A stretch of 62,499 nt of DNA from JBMNQI01 sp050944055. Its GTDB lineage: Bacteria > Bacillota > Clostridia > Oscillospirales > Oscillospiraceae. The position numbers were made by a program, and so were the translations under genes. Where the stretch lies: NCBI GenBank assembly GCA_050944055.1, contig JBMNQI010000004.1, positions 1 through 62,499 on the forward strand, given 5' to 3'. Numbering within the stretch: position 1 is the stretch's first letter; each line of letters starts with the position of its first letter. The notes below the pieces were generated by a model that worked only from the letters and a program-made list of their open reading frames with translations, was not told where the DNA came from and made no database searches. Of the stretch, positions 7,048 through 16,009 are shown piece after piece.

Positions 7048-8385
7048 ATGGTACACGCATACTCCGCTCTGGGAGTTAATATAGCCGTTGACGTTGAGTC
7101 CGGCGCCGTGCACGTGTTGGACGAACTTATGCTCAGTGTAATTAAAGCTCTTGGCGAAAACGGGGACAGGAGCAGGCAGGAGGTGCGCTCGTCGCTTTCG
7201 CATATCAGCGACTCCGAATTTGAAGAGGCATGGAACGAGATTTCGGAGCTCCGTGATAAAGGCGAGCTTTTCGCTCCCGCGCAGGAGTATGACGCTTCGC
7301 TGCCGTATGATCCGCCTGTCAAGGCGCTATGCCTGCACGTGGCCCACGACTGCAATCTGCGCTGCAAATACTGCTTTGCGTCGACCGGGGATTTCGGCAC
7401 CGGGCGAAGGAGGATGGATTTCGAGATGGCGAAAAAAGCTGTTGATTTTGTCGTATCCAAGTCCGGAGACCGAAGAAATATAGAAATCGATTTCTTCGGC
7501 GGGGAGCCGCTAATGGCTATGGACACGATAAAAAAGACGGTAGACTATGCAAGGGAGCAGGGGAGGCTGCACGGCAAAAACTTCCGGTTTACGATAACGA
7601 CAAACGGTGTGCTGCTGTCAGATGAAAATATTGATTATATAAACCGTGAGATGGACAACGTCGTAATGTCCCTGGACGGGCGCCCGGAGGTTAACGACCG
7701 AAACCGAAAAACCGCAGCCGGTGGGGGAAGCTATGAGCTTATTGTGCCGAAATTCAAGAAGCTCTTATCCGACCGCGATGGAAAAGACTATTATATCCGT
7801 GGGACATTTACGCGCGAGAACCTGGATTTTTGCGCCGACGTGCTTCATATAGTTTCGGAAGGATTTAACAGCATCTCGGTTGAACCTGTTATTGCGTCTC
7901 CGGACAGCCCATATTCAATACGTGAGAGCGACCTTCCGCTTATCTTTGAGGAATATGATAAGCTGGCGCAGGTGATGGCTGAAGACGACAGTTTCAGCTT
8001 CTTTCATTTTAATATTGACCTGGAGCAGGGCCCGTGCGTAATAAAACGCATACGCGGCTGCGGCGCGGGATGCGAATACGTGGCCGTAACGCCGGAAGGC
8101 GATATTTACCCATGCCACCAGTTTGTAGGCAAAGAGGAATATAAAATGGGCAGCGTCCATGACGGCTCTTTTGACCTAAAAAAGTCAGAAAGATTTTCCG
8201 GATATAATCTCTACTCAAGAGAAGGCTGCGAAAAGTGCTGGGCAAAGTTTTACTGCAGCGGCGGCTGCAGCGCCTCAAACCTAATGGCCGAAGGAAATAT
8301 AAAAAAGCCTAACCACATAGCGTGTCAGATGGAGAGAAAGAGGATTGAGTGCGCGATCGCGCTTAAGGCGCTAAAATCCGTATAG
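7048..8385 (+). CDS. scfB: SCIFF peptide maturase (radical SAM/SPASM)
   Basis: 445 residues. The N-terminal RRE-like region (about 1-90) should bind the ScfA leader. The radical SAM core follows, with CNLRCKYC (Cys102, 106, 109) for the [4Fe-4S]-SAM cluster. A C-terminal SPASM domain has CGAGC, YPCHQF, GCEKCW and YCSGGC clusters. It forms thioether links in ScfA. The ATG at 7048, preceded by TTGGAGG, gives the family's usual start; an in-frame ATG at 7021 has no ribosome site and would include that site in the protein. It probably shares the scfA transcript. Confidence 0.94.
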   Translation: MVHAYSALGVNIAVDVESGAVHVLDELMLSVIKALGENGDRSRQEVRSSLSHISDSEFEEAWNEISELRDKGELFAPAQEYDASLPYDPPVKALCLHVAHDCNLRCKYCFASTGDFGTGRRRMDFEMAKKAVDFVVSKSGDRRNIEIDFFGGEPLMAMDTIKKTVDYAREQGRLHGKNFRFTITTNGVLLSDENIDYINREMDNVVMSLDGRPEVNDRNRKTAAGGGSYELIVPKFKKLLSDRDGKDYYIRGTFTRENLDFCADVLHIVSEGFNSISVEPVIASPDSPYSIRESDLPLIFEEYDKLAQVMAEDDSFSFFHFNIDLEQGPCVIKRIRGCGAGCEYVAVTPEGDIYPCHQFVGKEEYKMGSVHDGSFDLKKSERFSGYNLYSREGCEKCWAKFYCSGGCSASNLMAEGNIKKPNHIACQMERKRIECAIALKALKSV

Positions 8386-8480
8386 CTTGATTACCTGCCG
8401 TATTATCGCTGCACATAAGATTACAAAACGGCATAAACACCACATTTAGTCCATCTATTTAATTAAAATACAATATATGC

Positions 8481-8520
8481 TAAAATAGAGGCCGTGGCAA
8501 AAGCCGCGGCCTCTATTTTA
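8481..8520. terminator. Bidirectional terminator after scfB
   Basis: An 18-bp nearly perfect stem (TAAAATAGAGGCCG type arms, loop AAAA at 8499-8502) with A-rich and T-rich ends. It occupies the 305-nt gap between scfB and spoIIM together with a promoter at 8599-8627; nothing else is seen in that gap. Confidence 0.85.
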
Positions 8521-8598
8521 GTTTACACGGTTTACATAATGCAATTTACATAATATATTGTCATAATTACCAAAAATTCTGATAAATACGTTTTTTTG

Positions 8599-8627
8599 TT
8601 GATTATTAAGGAAAATTGCTTTATAGT
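8599..8627 (+). promoter_or_regulatory. Possible SigA-type promoter for spoIIM-xerD
   Basis: TTGATT at 8599-8604 and TATAGT at 8622-8627, spaced 17 nt, about 64 nt before spoIIM. Vegetative expression of xerD would fit such a promoter. Confidence 0.55.
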
Positions 8628-8690
8628 AGTCCTACTCGATACAGGTTATTTATCATCCGAGGATAACATAAGCTTATTCCGGGTGATATT

Positions 8691-9278
8691 ATGTTCGAAC
8701 AGGAATCAAATATTAATCTGGCGTTTTTAGCTTTTTTATTTTCGATCGGATTACTCGCCGGAGTCTATGCAGCGTCGTTTATCGAACCTGAAAGCGTTCA
8801 GCTGCAAATTCATCTTACATACGTTCTTTCCACAGCCAAGCCTCCATCTAGCTTCAGGGAATATTTCCTCGGGGCTATGAATTTGCTGAAGTATCAGTTT
8901 GCAGCGATTCTGCTCGGATTCTCTTTTTTAGGTGCATTCCTTATACCGCTGCTTATGGTATTCCGCTCTTTTATGCTCGCATATTCTTTTACGGCTGTAA
9001 TAAAGGCTTTTGGATCGTCATATGTTTCGATGGCTGTTTTCTGTGTGCCGATTATTTTTTCGATTCCCGCTTTTTTTGCTGCCTCTTCAGTGTCGTTCTT
9101 CACATCAATCGGTCTGCTCCGCCGCGTTTCCACCGGCATGCGCACATCGCCGGCTGAGCTTTTTTCAAAGAGACAGCTTCTGATTTTTGTTATATCGACT
9201 CTTGTTTTAATAGCTGGGTCCGTCATTGACATATATGTAACTCCGGCACTTATTTCAACAGCGTTGTCACGGGGGTAA
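8691..9278 (+). CDS. spoIIM: Stage II sporulation protein M
   Basis: 195-residue membrane protein of the SpoIIM family. With SpoIID and SpoIIP, SpoIIM forms the DMP peptidoglycan-remodelling complex that drives engulfment. About five hydrophobic helices are visible, including an N-terminal helix at 10-30 and one at 75-97. The family's charged patch FRSFMLAYSF is present. A GGGTGAT ribosome site lies 6 nt before the ATG. The next gene, xerD, starts 3 nt after its stop; spoIIM also lies near xerD (ripX) in Bacillus, supporting the call over a generic DUF95 protein. Confidence 0.85.
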   Translation: MFEQESNINLAFLAFLFSIGLLAGVYAASFIEPESVQLQIHLTYVLSTAKPPSSFREYFLGAMNLLKYQFAAILLGFSFLGAFLIPLLMVFRSFMLAYSFTAVIKAFGSSYVSMAVFCVPIIFSIPAFFAASSVSFFTSIGLLRRVSTGMRTSPAELFSKRQLLIFVISTLVLIAGSVIDIYVTPALISTALSRG

Positions 9279-9280
9279 TT

Positions 9281-10168
9281 ATGAAGGATTATATAAGCGG
9301 TTATGAAACCTACTTAAAAACTGAAAAGGGCGCTTCCGCAAATACTCTTTCCTCATACCTGCGCGACGTGCGGCAGTTTGAAGCTTATCTTTCAGAGAGC
9401 GAGCCGGCCCTCGCGCTAAACGAGGTTACGCCTCAGGTCGCACAGGAATATGTAAGGCGGCTGACCGGCAGGCGCAAATCGCCCTCCACAGTTACGCGCT
9501 GCGTCGCTTCCTTGAAGAGCTTTTATAACTATATGGTTATATCCGGTTATGTCGAAGACAATCCAGCGAAATCCGTAACAACGGTTAAGGTAAAGCGCAA
9601 GCTTCCGCAGATACTTACGGGCAAGGAAGTCGAGCTCTTTCTTGAACAGCCTCAGTGCACCGATATGAAGGGCTACAGAGACCGGGCCATGCTTGAGCTG
9701 CTCTATGCCACCGGCATACGCGTTACAGAGCTTATTTCACTTGACGTTTCTGATGTGAATCTTACTACAGGGTTTATTACCTGCCGTTCAGGCTCGAAAA
9801 ACAGAACTATTCCCATGTACCCGGCCGCAGTAAAAGCGCTTCGGGAATATGCAGAAAATATTCGGCCGAAGATGATCAGCAACCCGTATGAGACGGCTTT
9901 TTTCGTAAACACGGGAGGGACCCGCATGTCCCGCCAGGGCTTTTGGAAGATCGTGAAGCATTATCAATCGACTGCAAAGATCGAAAAAGACATAACTCCG
10001 CATACGCTCCGCCACTCCTTCGCCGCGCATTTGCTTGAAAACGGCGCGGACCTCCAGTCGCTTCGCGAAATGCTTGGACACGCCGATATCTCGTCGACAC
10101 AGATATATACGCAGCTAGTCAACCAGAAGCTCAAGAACGTATACAACAAGGCGCATCCGAGGGCATAG
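9281..10168 (+). CDS. xerD: Tyrosine recombinase XerD
   Basis: 295 residues, the standard Xer size. The N-terminal SAM-like DNA-binding domain (about 1-90) is followed by the catalytic domain, with the active-site Arg in ATGIRVTEL and the HTLRHSFAAHLL box (His and Arg). A second His in LGHADISST and the nucleophilic Tyr in QIYTQL complete the set. It resolves chromosome dimers at dif together with FtsK. The ribosome site GGGGG lies inside the end of spoIIM. No integrase-type neighbours or attachment repeats are seen, so a housekeeping role is most likely. Confidence 0.92.
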   Translation: MKDYISGYETYLKTEKGASANTLSSYLRDVRQFEAYLSESEPALALNEVTPQVAQEYVRRLTGRRKSPSTVTRCVASLKSFYNYMVISGYVEDNPAKSVTTVKVKRKLPQILTGKEVELFLEQPQCTDMKGYRDRAMLELLYATGIRVTELISLDVSDVNLTTGFITCRSGSKNRTIPMYPAAVKALREYAENIRPKMISNPYETAFFVNTGGTRMSRQGFWKIVKHYQSTAKIEKDITPHTLRHSFAAHLLENGADLQSLREMLGHADISSTQIYTQLVNQKLKNVYNKAHPRA

Positions 10169-10534
10169 TAGTATTTATGCCTCTTATTAAAAGAAGGCTA
10201 TATCTGAGTTTTCAGACGCCGGATACGAAACGCATGCATCAGGTATTATGCAAGGGAAACGGGTTTTAAACATCTGGATTGGCGCCGCCCGATTATTCCT
10301 CCGGAAAGAGTATAACATAGTATTCACACATCGTCGTGGCGCCGTCGGCGGCTCATCGGCGGTGTTGTGTTTTCGGGAAAAACGCAAGGCGCGTCATGCC
10401 TATGCCGAATAACAGCCGGAAGAAATGATGCTGCAGCTTTTTGTAATCGCCGGAAGCATTCTGCATATAATTCTCTTAGTGCATTATTGGCCGGGCATTA
10501 AAGTCCATAGCGACAAATGAAAGGGTGTTTATAA
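10169..10534. other. 366-nt gap with no recognised gene
   Basis: No convincing protein, terminator or known RNA was recognised between xerD and degV. A possible 30-codon reading frame (10428-10520, hydrophobic middle) has only a weak ribosome site. The stretch is GC-mixed and may be a decayed gene or an unrecognised RNA. Confidence 0.4.
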
Positions 10535-11380
10535 ATGATAAGGATAATTACCGACAGCACATGCGACATCTCGCGCAACGAGAGAAAAGAAATGGGCATC
10601 ACAGTTGTGCCTCTTACAATAAACTTTAACAACCATATTTATAAGGACGGTTATGATCTGACAAACGCCGAGTTCTACGATATGCTCGCTTCCGCGCAGA
10701 AACTGCCTACCACCTCGCAGATAAATCCGGGAGAATTTGAGGAGACGTTTTCAAAATTTGTCGAGGACGGGGACGAAATAGTAGGAATTTTTATTTCGTC
10801 GGAGCTGAGCGGTACAGTGCAGTCGGCGCACATAGCCGCAAACGCCGTCCGGCCGGAACGCATTTTTGTCGTTGATTCCCGCTCTACGACGTTTGGGCTT
10901 GCTCTTCTGCTGCGCGAGGCGGTGCGCCTGAGGGATGAGGGAAGAACAAGCGCCGCCGAGATTGCAAAACGGATTCAGCTGATGTCGCTGAATCTAAAAA
11001 TGTTCGGGGTTGTAGACACTTTGAAATACCTTAAAATGGGTGGCCGAATGTCCTCAGGCGCGGCGGCCATAGGCGGTTTTCTGGGCATACTCCCGGTAAT
11101 CACGCTCAGGGACGGGAGGCTGGAGCTGCTTGGCAAGGCGCGGGGCGATTCCGGATCTGTCAGGATGCTCGCTCAGATGCTGAAAAAGTATCCGCCTGCG
11201 CCTGATTCGGAAATCGCCTTCGGAAACTCCGCGGCTCCCGAAAGAATGGAGAAGTTTATATCTGAACTTCGCCCGCTGCTTGGCAAAGCGCATATATATA
11301 AGAGCGAAATAGGAAGCGTTATCGGCACGCACACCGGCCCGGGGCTTATCGGAATAGGGTACTTTTCAGAGACTAAGTAG
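10535..11380 (+). CDS. DegV-family fatty-acid-binding protein
   Basis: 281 residues. The N-terminal IITDSTCDI motif, the TTSQINPGEF segment and the VVDSRSTTFG segment are typical of DegV/FakB proteins. In Firmicutes these bind a fatty acid and present it to the kinase FakA for phosphorylation before phospholipid synthesis. No fakA is seen nearby, so the specific lipid role is inferred. AAAGGGTG precedes the ATG. A strong terminator follows, so the gene is likely monocistronic. Confidence 0.88.
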   Translation: MIRIITDSTCDISRNERKEMGITVVPLTINFNNHIYKDGYDLTNAEFYDMLASAQKLPTTSQINPGEFEETFSKFVEDGDEIVGIFISSELSGTVQSAHIAANAVRPERIFVVDSRSTTFGLALLLREAVRLRDEGRTSAAEIAKRIQLMSLNLKMFGVVDTLKYLKMGGRMSSGAAAIGGFLGILPVITLRDGRLELLGKARGDSGSVRMLAQMLKKYPPAPDSEIAFGNSAAPERMEKFISELRPLLGKAHIYKSEIGSVIGTHTGPGLIGIGYFSETK

Positions 11381-11397
11381 CACTAATAAGCAGGCTT

Positions 11398-11435
11398 AGC
11401 GATGACAAAATTCTTTGTTTTGTCATCGCTTTTTT
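11398..11435 (+). terminator. Rho-independent terminator after degV
   Basis: AGCGATGACAAAA (11398-11410) pairs with TTTTGTCATCGCT (11418-11430), followed by a run of six T including the stem end. Confidence 0.9.
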
Positions 11436-11523
11436 GCGCGGAAGGACGAGCGTCAAAATACACTGGAAAACTGTGAGCGATTATGATAATATGGAAAAGT
11501 AAAGGTTATAGGGGGGCGTTCAA

Positions 11524-12360
11524 TTGACAGTATTTAAGTCAATTTTACTCGGCATAGTGCAGGGAGTCGCAGAGTTTCTTCCGATATCCAGCTCCGGCCA
11601 CCTTGTTATACTTCAGACTGTATTCGGGTTTGAAGACATTGAGGCAAACTATATGCTGTTCGATGCGCTATTGCACCTGGGCACTCTTATAGCCGTCGTC
11701 ATCGTCTATTACCGCGACATCAAAGCGATGATACTTGAATTTGTTGGCTTTTTCAGAGAGCTGCGCGACCCGGCATTAAAGCAGGAGCAGGTTTCGCCGA
11801 AGAGGCGGCTTCTTCTGCTTGTTATAATAGCGACTTTGCCGCTTGTTTTTGCAGTTTTCCTGAATAATATTTTTGAAAAACTGTTTAACAGCCTTATATC
11901 CGTCGGTTTTGCGCTTTTAATAACCGGGTGCATATTGTTCCTTGCAGACACGATAAGGCGCGGAAAGAAAACCGAGCGCAACGCCTCCGTCTGGGACGCG
12001 CTTATAGTAGGCTTATGCCAGCTTATAGGCGTAGTTCCCGGCATATCGCGATCCGGCATTACTATTTCCGCAGGAATGTTCTGCGGTTTCGACAGGGAGT
12101 TTGCGGTCCGTTTTTCTTTCCTCATGTCGATACCCGCAATAATCGGGGCTAACGCATACACCTTGATTAAAGCTCTGGCGTCGGGCGCCGAAAAGATCGA
12201 GCCGGGGATTTATTTAGCCGGGATAATTACAGCAGCCGTGTTCGGATTTGCGGCTATAAAGCTCGTGCAGTATATTGTGAAGAAAAACCGTTTCGGCGGC
12301 TTCGCTTATTATTGCTGGATTATAGGCGCGATTACGGTGATTGTAAGCTTTATAATTTAA
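11524..12360 (+). CDS. uppP: Undecaprenyl-diphosphatase UppP
   Basis: 278 residues, strongly hydrophobic with about eight transmembrane helices. Recycles undecaprenyl pyrophosphate to the carrier phosphate for wall synthesis; high activity gives bacitracin tolerance. The BacA signatures are clear: GVAEFLPISSSGHL (residues 14-27) with the catalytic Glu and Ser, and PGISRSGITI in the second repeat. The start is TTG at 11524, with a GGGGGG ribosome site 6 nt upstream; no better ATG gives the full first motif. Confidence 0.95.
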   Translation: MTVFKSILLGIVQGVAEFLPISSSGHLVILQTVFGFEDIEANYMLFDALLHLGTLIAVVIVYYRDIKAMILEFVGFFRELRDPALKQEQVSPKRRLLLLVIIATLPLVFAVFLNNIFEKLFNSLISVGFALLITGCILFLADTIRRGKKTERNASVWDALIVGLCQLIGVVPGISRSGITISAGMFCGFDREFAVRFSFLMSIPAIIGANAYTLIKALASGAEKIEPGIYLAGIITAAVFGFAAIKLVQYIVKKNRFGGFAYYCWIIGAITVIVSFII

Positions 12361-12406
12361 TTGCTTAAACCGTTTATAAAAAAATAAGCCCTGTGAGGTG
12401 AATTAC

Positions 12407-14932
12407 ATGGCACAATCCACCCGGACAACAACAAAGAAAAAGAGAAAGAGCAGCCCGACGGGAAAGTCTTCTGCCTCCAGACCGGTCAGAAGAGAGGTCG
12501 GAGCTCTTGTTTCCTTTTTTCTTGCGGTTTTCGGGATACTGGGATTCTTCGGGATAGACGCCATTTTTATCAATCTTTTCCGCATTCTGCTGGGCGGGCT
12601 TTTGGGCTGGGGGTATTACATGTTCCCGCCCATGCTGCTTGTTGGAGCGTGGATACTGGCCACGCACCGCGGCAGGCCGGTTACTTTAAGGCTTATATGC
12701 GCCCTGCTTGCGCCTGTCTCGCTGGGCACGCTGCTCTTCCTGTTGTTTAATAAAACCGACTACGCGTGGAGCTGGCGAATTTTCCCGGAACTGTGGAAAG
12801 CTGGCGCCGTGCCGGGCAACGCGGGCGCGATAACCGGAATCCTCGGAATGTCTTTCAAGGTAGTTTTCAGCAAAATCGGGGCTGTAATTGTCTTTATCGT
12901 ATTGACTCTGTTTCTTGTTTTTGTATCATTCAATATTTCAGTCTCCGCTATAAGGAATTTATTCCGCCGCCGTGAACGACCCGCTTATGAATTCCCTGAG
13001 GCGCAGGAGATGCCCAAATATGGCCCTGACCCTGTTAGAAAGGGCAGAAGCCGCCGAGTAATAGATCTTCCGGTGGACGAGCCCTCAACCAGGTACGTTG
13101 AGGAAAAAGAGCCCCCGGCGCAGGAGCGCGCGGGCTTAAAGACGGATTCTTCGCCTATTCCGTTTGTTTTCGGCGATCCGGTCAGCATTGATAAAAAGAC
13201 GGCATCAACAGCGGAAATGCTTCAAAACGCCGCCGCCGCCAATAACGCGCCGCCAGTGCCGTTCAATCCGAAGCCGTCAGAAGCGCCGGCGGCTTCGGCA
13301 GAGCCTGAGGTAACAGTTAATTCAGGACAGGTTGCGGATAAGGCGAAATCCGTCGAAGTTGAGAAGGCGGCCGAGGAAGTGCGCAGGACAATTGAATCCG
13401 ACTCTTCAAGCCGCCCCGCTTACATACATCCACCTATTGAACTGCTCGGACTGGCGGCGCCCGGAAGCGTTGCGGACGGTTCGGAGGAACTCAGGCTGAA
13501 CGCCCGCCGCCTTTCGGACACGATACAGAGCTTCGGCATAGACGCACAAATCAAGAGCTTTACACGCGGGCCGACAGTCACAAGATACGAAGTCGAGCTG
13601 GAACAGGGAGTCAAGCTGCAGAAGCTCACCGGACTGTCGAACGATCTCGCGCTGGCTCTCGGCGTTACGAGCGTGCGTATTGCTCCTATACCGAATAAAA
13701 TATCAATCGTAGGCATCGAGGTGCCGAACAAACTCGTCAGCACAGTATATCTGCGCGAACTCATCGCTTCAAGGGAGTTTTGCTCGCATAAGTCAAAGCT
13801 GGCCTTTGCCGTCGGAAAGGATATAGCTGGCGCGTGCATTATAGGCGATATCGCAAAGCTTCCTCACTTGCTTATAGCGGGTACAACAGGCTCAGGCAAA
13901 TCAGTATGCATGAACTCTCTTATTATAAGCCTCCTATATAACGCGTCTCCTGACGATGTCAGGTTCATTATGATAGACCCGAAAATGATCGAGCTTGCAA
14001 ACTATAACGGCATACCCCACCTGCTGATACCGGTCGTGACAGATCCCAAGAAGGCCGCCGGCGCGCTTCAGTGGGCTGTAAACGAGATGATGAAGCGTTA
14101 TCGCCTGTTTGCCGAGGTTGGGGCGAAGGATCTGGACAGCTACAATGAACACGCGCAGCGCGATCCGGAACGAAAAAGGCTGTACAGGATTGTGGTCGTA
14201 ATAGACGAGCTTGCCGACCTGATGCTTGTGGCGGCGAAAGAGGTCGAGGAGTATATCTGCCGAATTGCGCAGATGGCGCGGGCGGCGGGCATGCACCTTG
14301 TTATAGCTACACAGAGGCCCTCGGCGAATATTATTACGGGAATAATGAAAGCAAACATACCCTCGCGCATCGCCTTCGCGGTTGCCTCCCAGATGGAATC
14401 GCGAATAATTCTGGATACGGCCGGAGCTGAAAAGCTTGTAGGAAAAGGCGATATGCTCTATTATCCGCTGGGCGCCGCCAAGCCTTTGCGAATTCAGGGC
14501 ACGATGGTTTTCTCCGACGAGGTAGACGCCGTCGTCAATTTTATAAAAAAGAACGCAGAACCCGAATACAGCGACGAGATTTTGGAGCATATCGAAAACC
14601 ATGGCCAGGAAAAGACGGGGGACGGGAATTCTGCTTCACAGGCAGACGAGGGGGACGAGCTCCTGCCCGCCGCAATCGAGGTAGTCGTAGAGACGGGACA
14701 GGCTTCGGTTTCAATGCTCCAGCGCCGTCTGAAGCTTGGCTACTCCCGCGCGGCCAGGCTTGTCGACCAGATGGAGGCTCGCGGCATAGTAGGGCCTTTC
14801 GAAGGCTCGAAACCGCGCCAGCTTCTCATTACTAAGGCTCAGTGGCAGGAAATGCAGCTGGGCGGCGGAAGCGCCGGCCCCGGCAACTACTCGCTCCCGC
14901 AGAATAACGAAGAAGAAGCTGAAACCGAGTAA
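12407..14932 (+). CDS. ftsK: DNA translocase FtsK/SpoIIIE
   Basis: 841 residues. About four N-terminal transmembrane helices (roughly 30-190) are followed by a low-complexity Pro/Ala/Glu linker (about 200-340) and the RecA-like motor. The Walker A is GTTGSGKS near residue 495 and the Walker B region is VVVIDELADLM. A C-terminal winged-helix gamma domain (about 760-830) reads polarity sequences. It pumps chromosomal DNA through the septum in division or sporulation; which role dominates cannot be decided. The start is the ATG at 12407, 6 nt after GAGGTG; the GTG at 12398 lies inside that site. Confidence 0.94.
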   Translation: MAQSTRTTTKKKRKSSPTGKSSASRPVRREVGALVSFFLAVFGILGFFGIDAIFINLFRILLGGLLGWGYYMFPPMLLVGAWILATHRGRPVTLRLICALLAPVSLGTLLFLLFNKTDYAWSWRIFPELWKAGAVPGNAGAITGILGMSFKVVFSKIGAVIVFIVLTLFLVFVSFNISVSAIRNLFRRRERPAYEFPEAQEMPKYGPDPVRKGRSRRVIDLPVDEPSTRYVEEKEPPAQERAGLKTDSSPIPFVFGDPVSIDKKTASTAEMLQNAAAANNAPPVPFNPKPSEAPAASAEPEVTVNSGQVADKAKSVEVEKAAEEVRRTIESDSSSRPAYIHPPIELLGLAAPGSVADGSEELRLNARRLSDTIQSFGIDAQIKSFTRGPTVTRYEVELEQGVKLQKLTGLSNDLALALGVTSVRIAPIPNKISIVGIEVPNKLVSTVYLRELIASREFCSHKSKLAFAVGKDIAGACIIGDIAKLPHLLIAGTTGSGKSVCMNSLIISLLYNASPDDVRFIMIDPKMIELANYNGIPHLLIPVVTDPKKAAGALQWAVNEMMKRYRLFAEVGAKDLDSYNEHAQRDPERKRLYRIVVVIDELADLMLVAAKEVEEYICRIAQMARAAGMHLVIATQRPSANIITGIMKANIPSRIAFAVASQMESRIILDTAGAEKLVGKGDMLYYPLGAAKPLRIQGTMVFSDEVDAVVNFIKKNAEPEYSDEILEHIENHGQEKTGDGNSASQADEGDELLPAAIEVVVETGQASVSMLQRRLKLGYSRAARLVDQMEARGIVGPFEGSKPRQLLITKAQWQEMQLGGGSAGPGNYSLPQNNEEEAETE

Positions 14933-14965
14933 GCTTGTGCTGCATGAAAACTCAATAAGCTAGAT

Positions 14966-15005
14966 ATGCCATCCTTCGTCATAATGAAGCGGGATGGCAT
15001 TTTTT
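14966..15005 (+). terminator. Terminator after ftsK
   Basis: ATGCCATCC (14966-14974) pairs with GGATGGCAT (14992-15000) and is followed by a T-run to 15005; a small inner stem (TTC/GAA) extends it. Confidence 0.85.
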
Positions 15006-15092
15006 CCGCCGGCTTTGTCCGCCTGAAATCCCAGATAGGCTTTGCGCGCTTAACGACTTGTCTTATGACGGGTCTTTTTTTATTGCCGCCGT

Positions 15093-15100
15093 CATACAAT
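15093..15100 (+). promoter_or_regulatory. SigE-type -10 element before spoIIIA
   Basis: CATACAAT matches the mother-cell sigma-E -10 consensus and lies 23 nt before the spoIIIAA start. The -35 region (GGTCTTTTTT, around 15071-15080) is a weak match. SigE control of spoIIIA is established in Bacillus; here it is inferred. Confidence 0.5.
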
Positions 15101-15123
15101 GCTCTAGAAAGGAAGGGACGGGC

Positions 15124-15996
15124 GTGACAAGCTATCGAAAAGCCGCTCAATTCCTGCCTCCCGGAATACGCGAAGGAGCGCTTTCGCTAGAGGCGTCCAA
15201 AATGCGGGCCGCGGAAGAGTTCAGGCTGCGCTGCGGATTTGCCCCGACCGTGCTCGCCGGGGGCAGGGAGGTGCCGATTGGGACCGCGCCCGTAAGCGGC
15301 GAGGATCTTTTCCTGCTGTTGCAGATTGCGACAGGCGCGTCCGCGCATACTGCGCTTAATAATCTGCGTTCGGGTTTTCTTCCACTTGACGGCGGGCATC
15401 GCCTGGGGCTTGCCGGATCGGCGGTTATGAAAGACGGGGCGATTTCTAGCTTTCGGAGCATATCCTCCGCAGCCCTCAGGATTTGCCGTGAGATACGCGG
15501 AATAGCCGAGCCGTATATGGCGGCGCTTCGGAAAGGGGGAACTCTTATTGTGTCGCCTCCCGGAGGCGGCAAAACGACTTTTCTCAGAGACCTCTGCCGC
15601 TGCATCTCCGACAGCGGCATGCGCGTTTCGATTGTCGACGAGCGCTCGGAGATAGCCGCTATGAGCGGCTCGCACCCGCAGTTCGACATAGGGCGTTATA
15701 CGGATGTAATAGAAGGCTGCCCCAAGGCCGACGGCATATTATGCATGCTTCGGTCGATGAATCCCGAGTTTATTGCCGTGGACGAGATTACCTCGGATGA
15801 GGATTCCCGGGCTGTGCTCTCAGCCGCAAACTGCGGAGTAGGGCTTATCGCGACCGCTCACGCGGGCGGTTACGAGGAGCTCTTAAAACGAACGGCTTAT
15901 AAGAAACCGATTGAAAGCGGAGTATTCAAAAACTGCGTAATCATTTCAAACCACGCGGGCAGGCGCGAGTACCGCGTCGTGCCGCTGCAGACATGA
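15124..15996 (+). CDS. spoIIIAA: Stage III sporulation protein AA (ATPase)
   Basis: 290 residues. A secretion-type ATPase that powers the SpoIIIA-SpoIIQ channel between mother cell and forespore. The Walker A is SPPGGGKTT (about 144-152), with the switch region VDERSEI and Walker B-like FIAVDEI. The GTG at 15124 follows AAGGAAGGG with good spacing; an in-frame ATG at 15058 would extend upstream of the putative SigE promoter. First gene of the eight-gene spoIIIAA-AH operon. Confidence 0.93.
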   Translation: MTSYRKAAQFLPPGIREGALSLEASKMRAAEEFRLRCGFAPTVLAGGREVPIGTAPVSGEDLFLLLQIATGASAHTALNNLRSGFLPLDGGHRLGLAGSAVMKDGAISSFRSISSAALRICREIRGIAEPYMAALRKGGTLIVSPPGGGKTTFLRDLCRCISDSGMRVSIVDERSEIAAMSGSHPQFDIGRYTDVIEGCPKADGILCMLRSMNPEFIAVDEITSDEDSRAVLSAANCGVGLIATAHAGGYEELLKRTAYKKPIESGVFKNCVIISNHAGRREYRVVPLQT

Positions 15997-16009
15997 AAGG
16001 CGGAGAACA

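Noticed and set aside
9281..10168. Integrase of a mobile element
   Set aside because: Standard Xer length and motifs with no cargo, excisionase or attachment repeats nearby; the neighbour is spoIIM as in Bacillus.
10428..10520. 30-codon hydrophobic reading frame
   Set aside because: Only a weak GGAAGAA site and no other support; mentioned under the gap entry.
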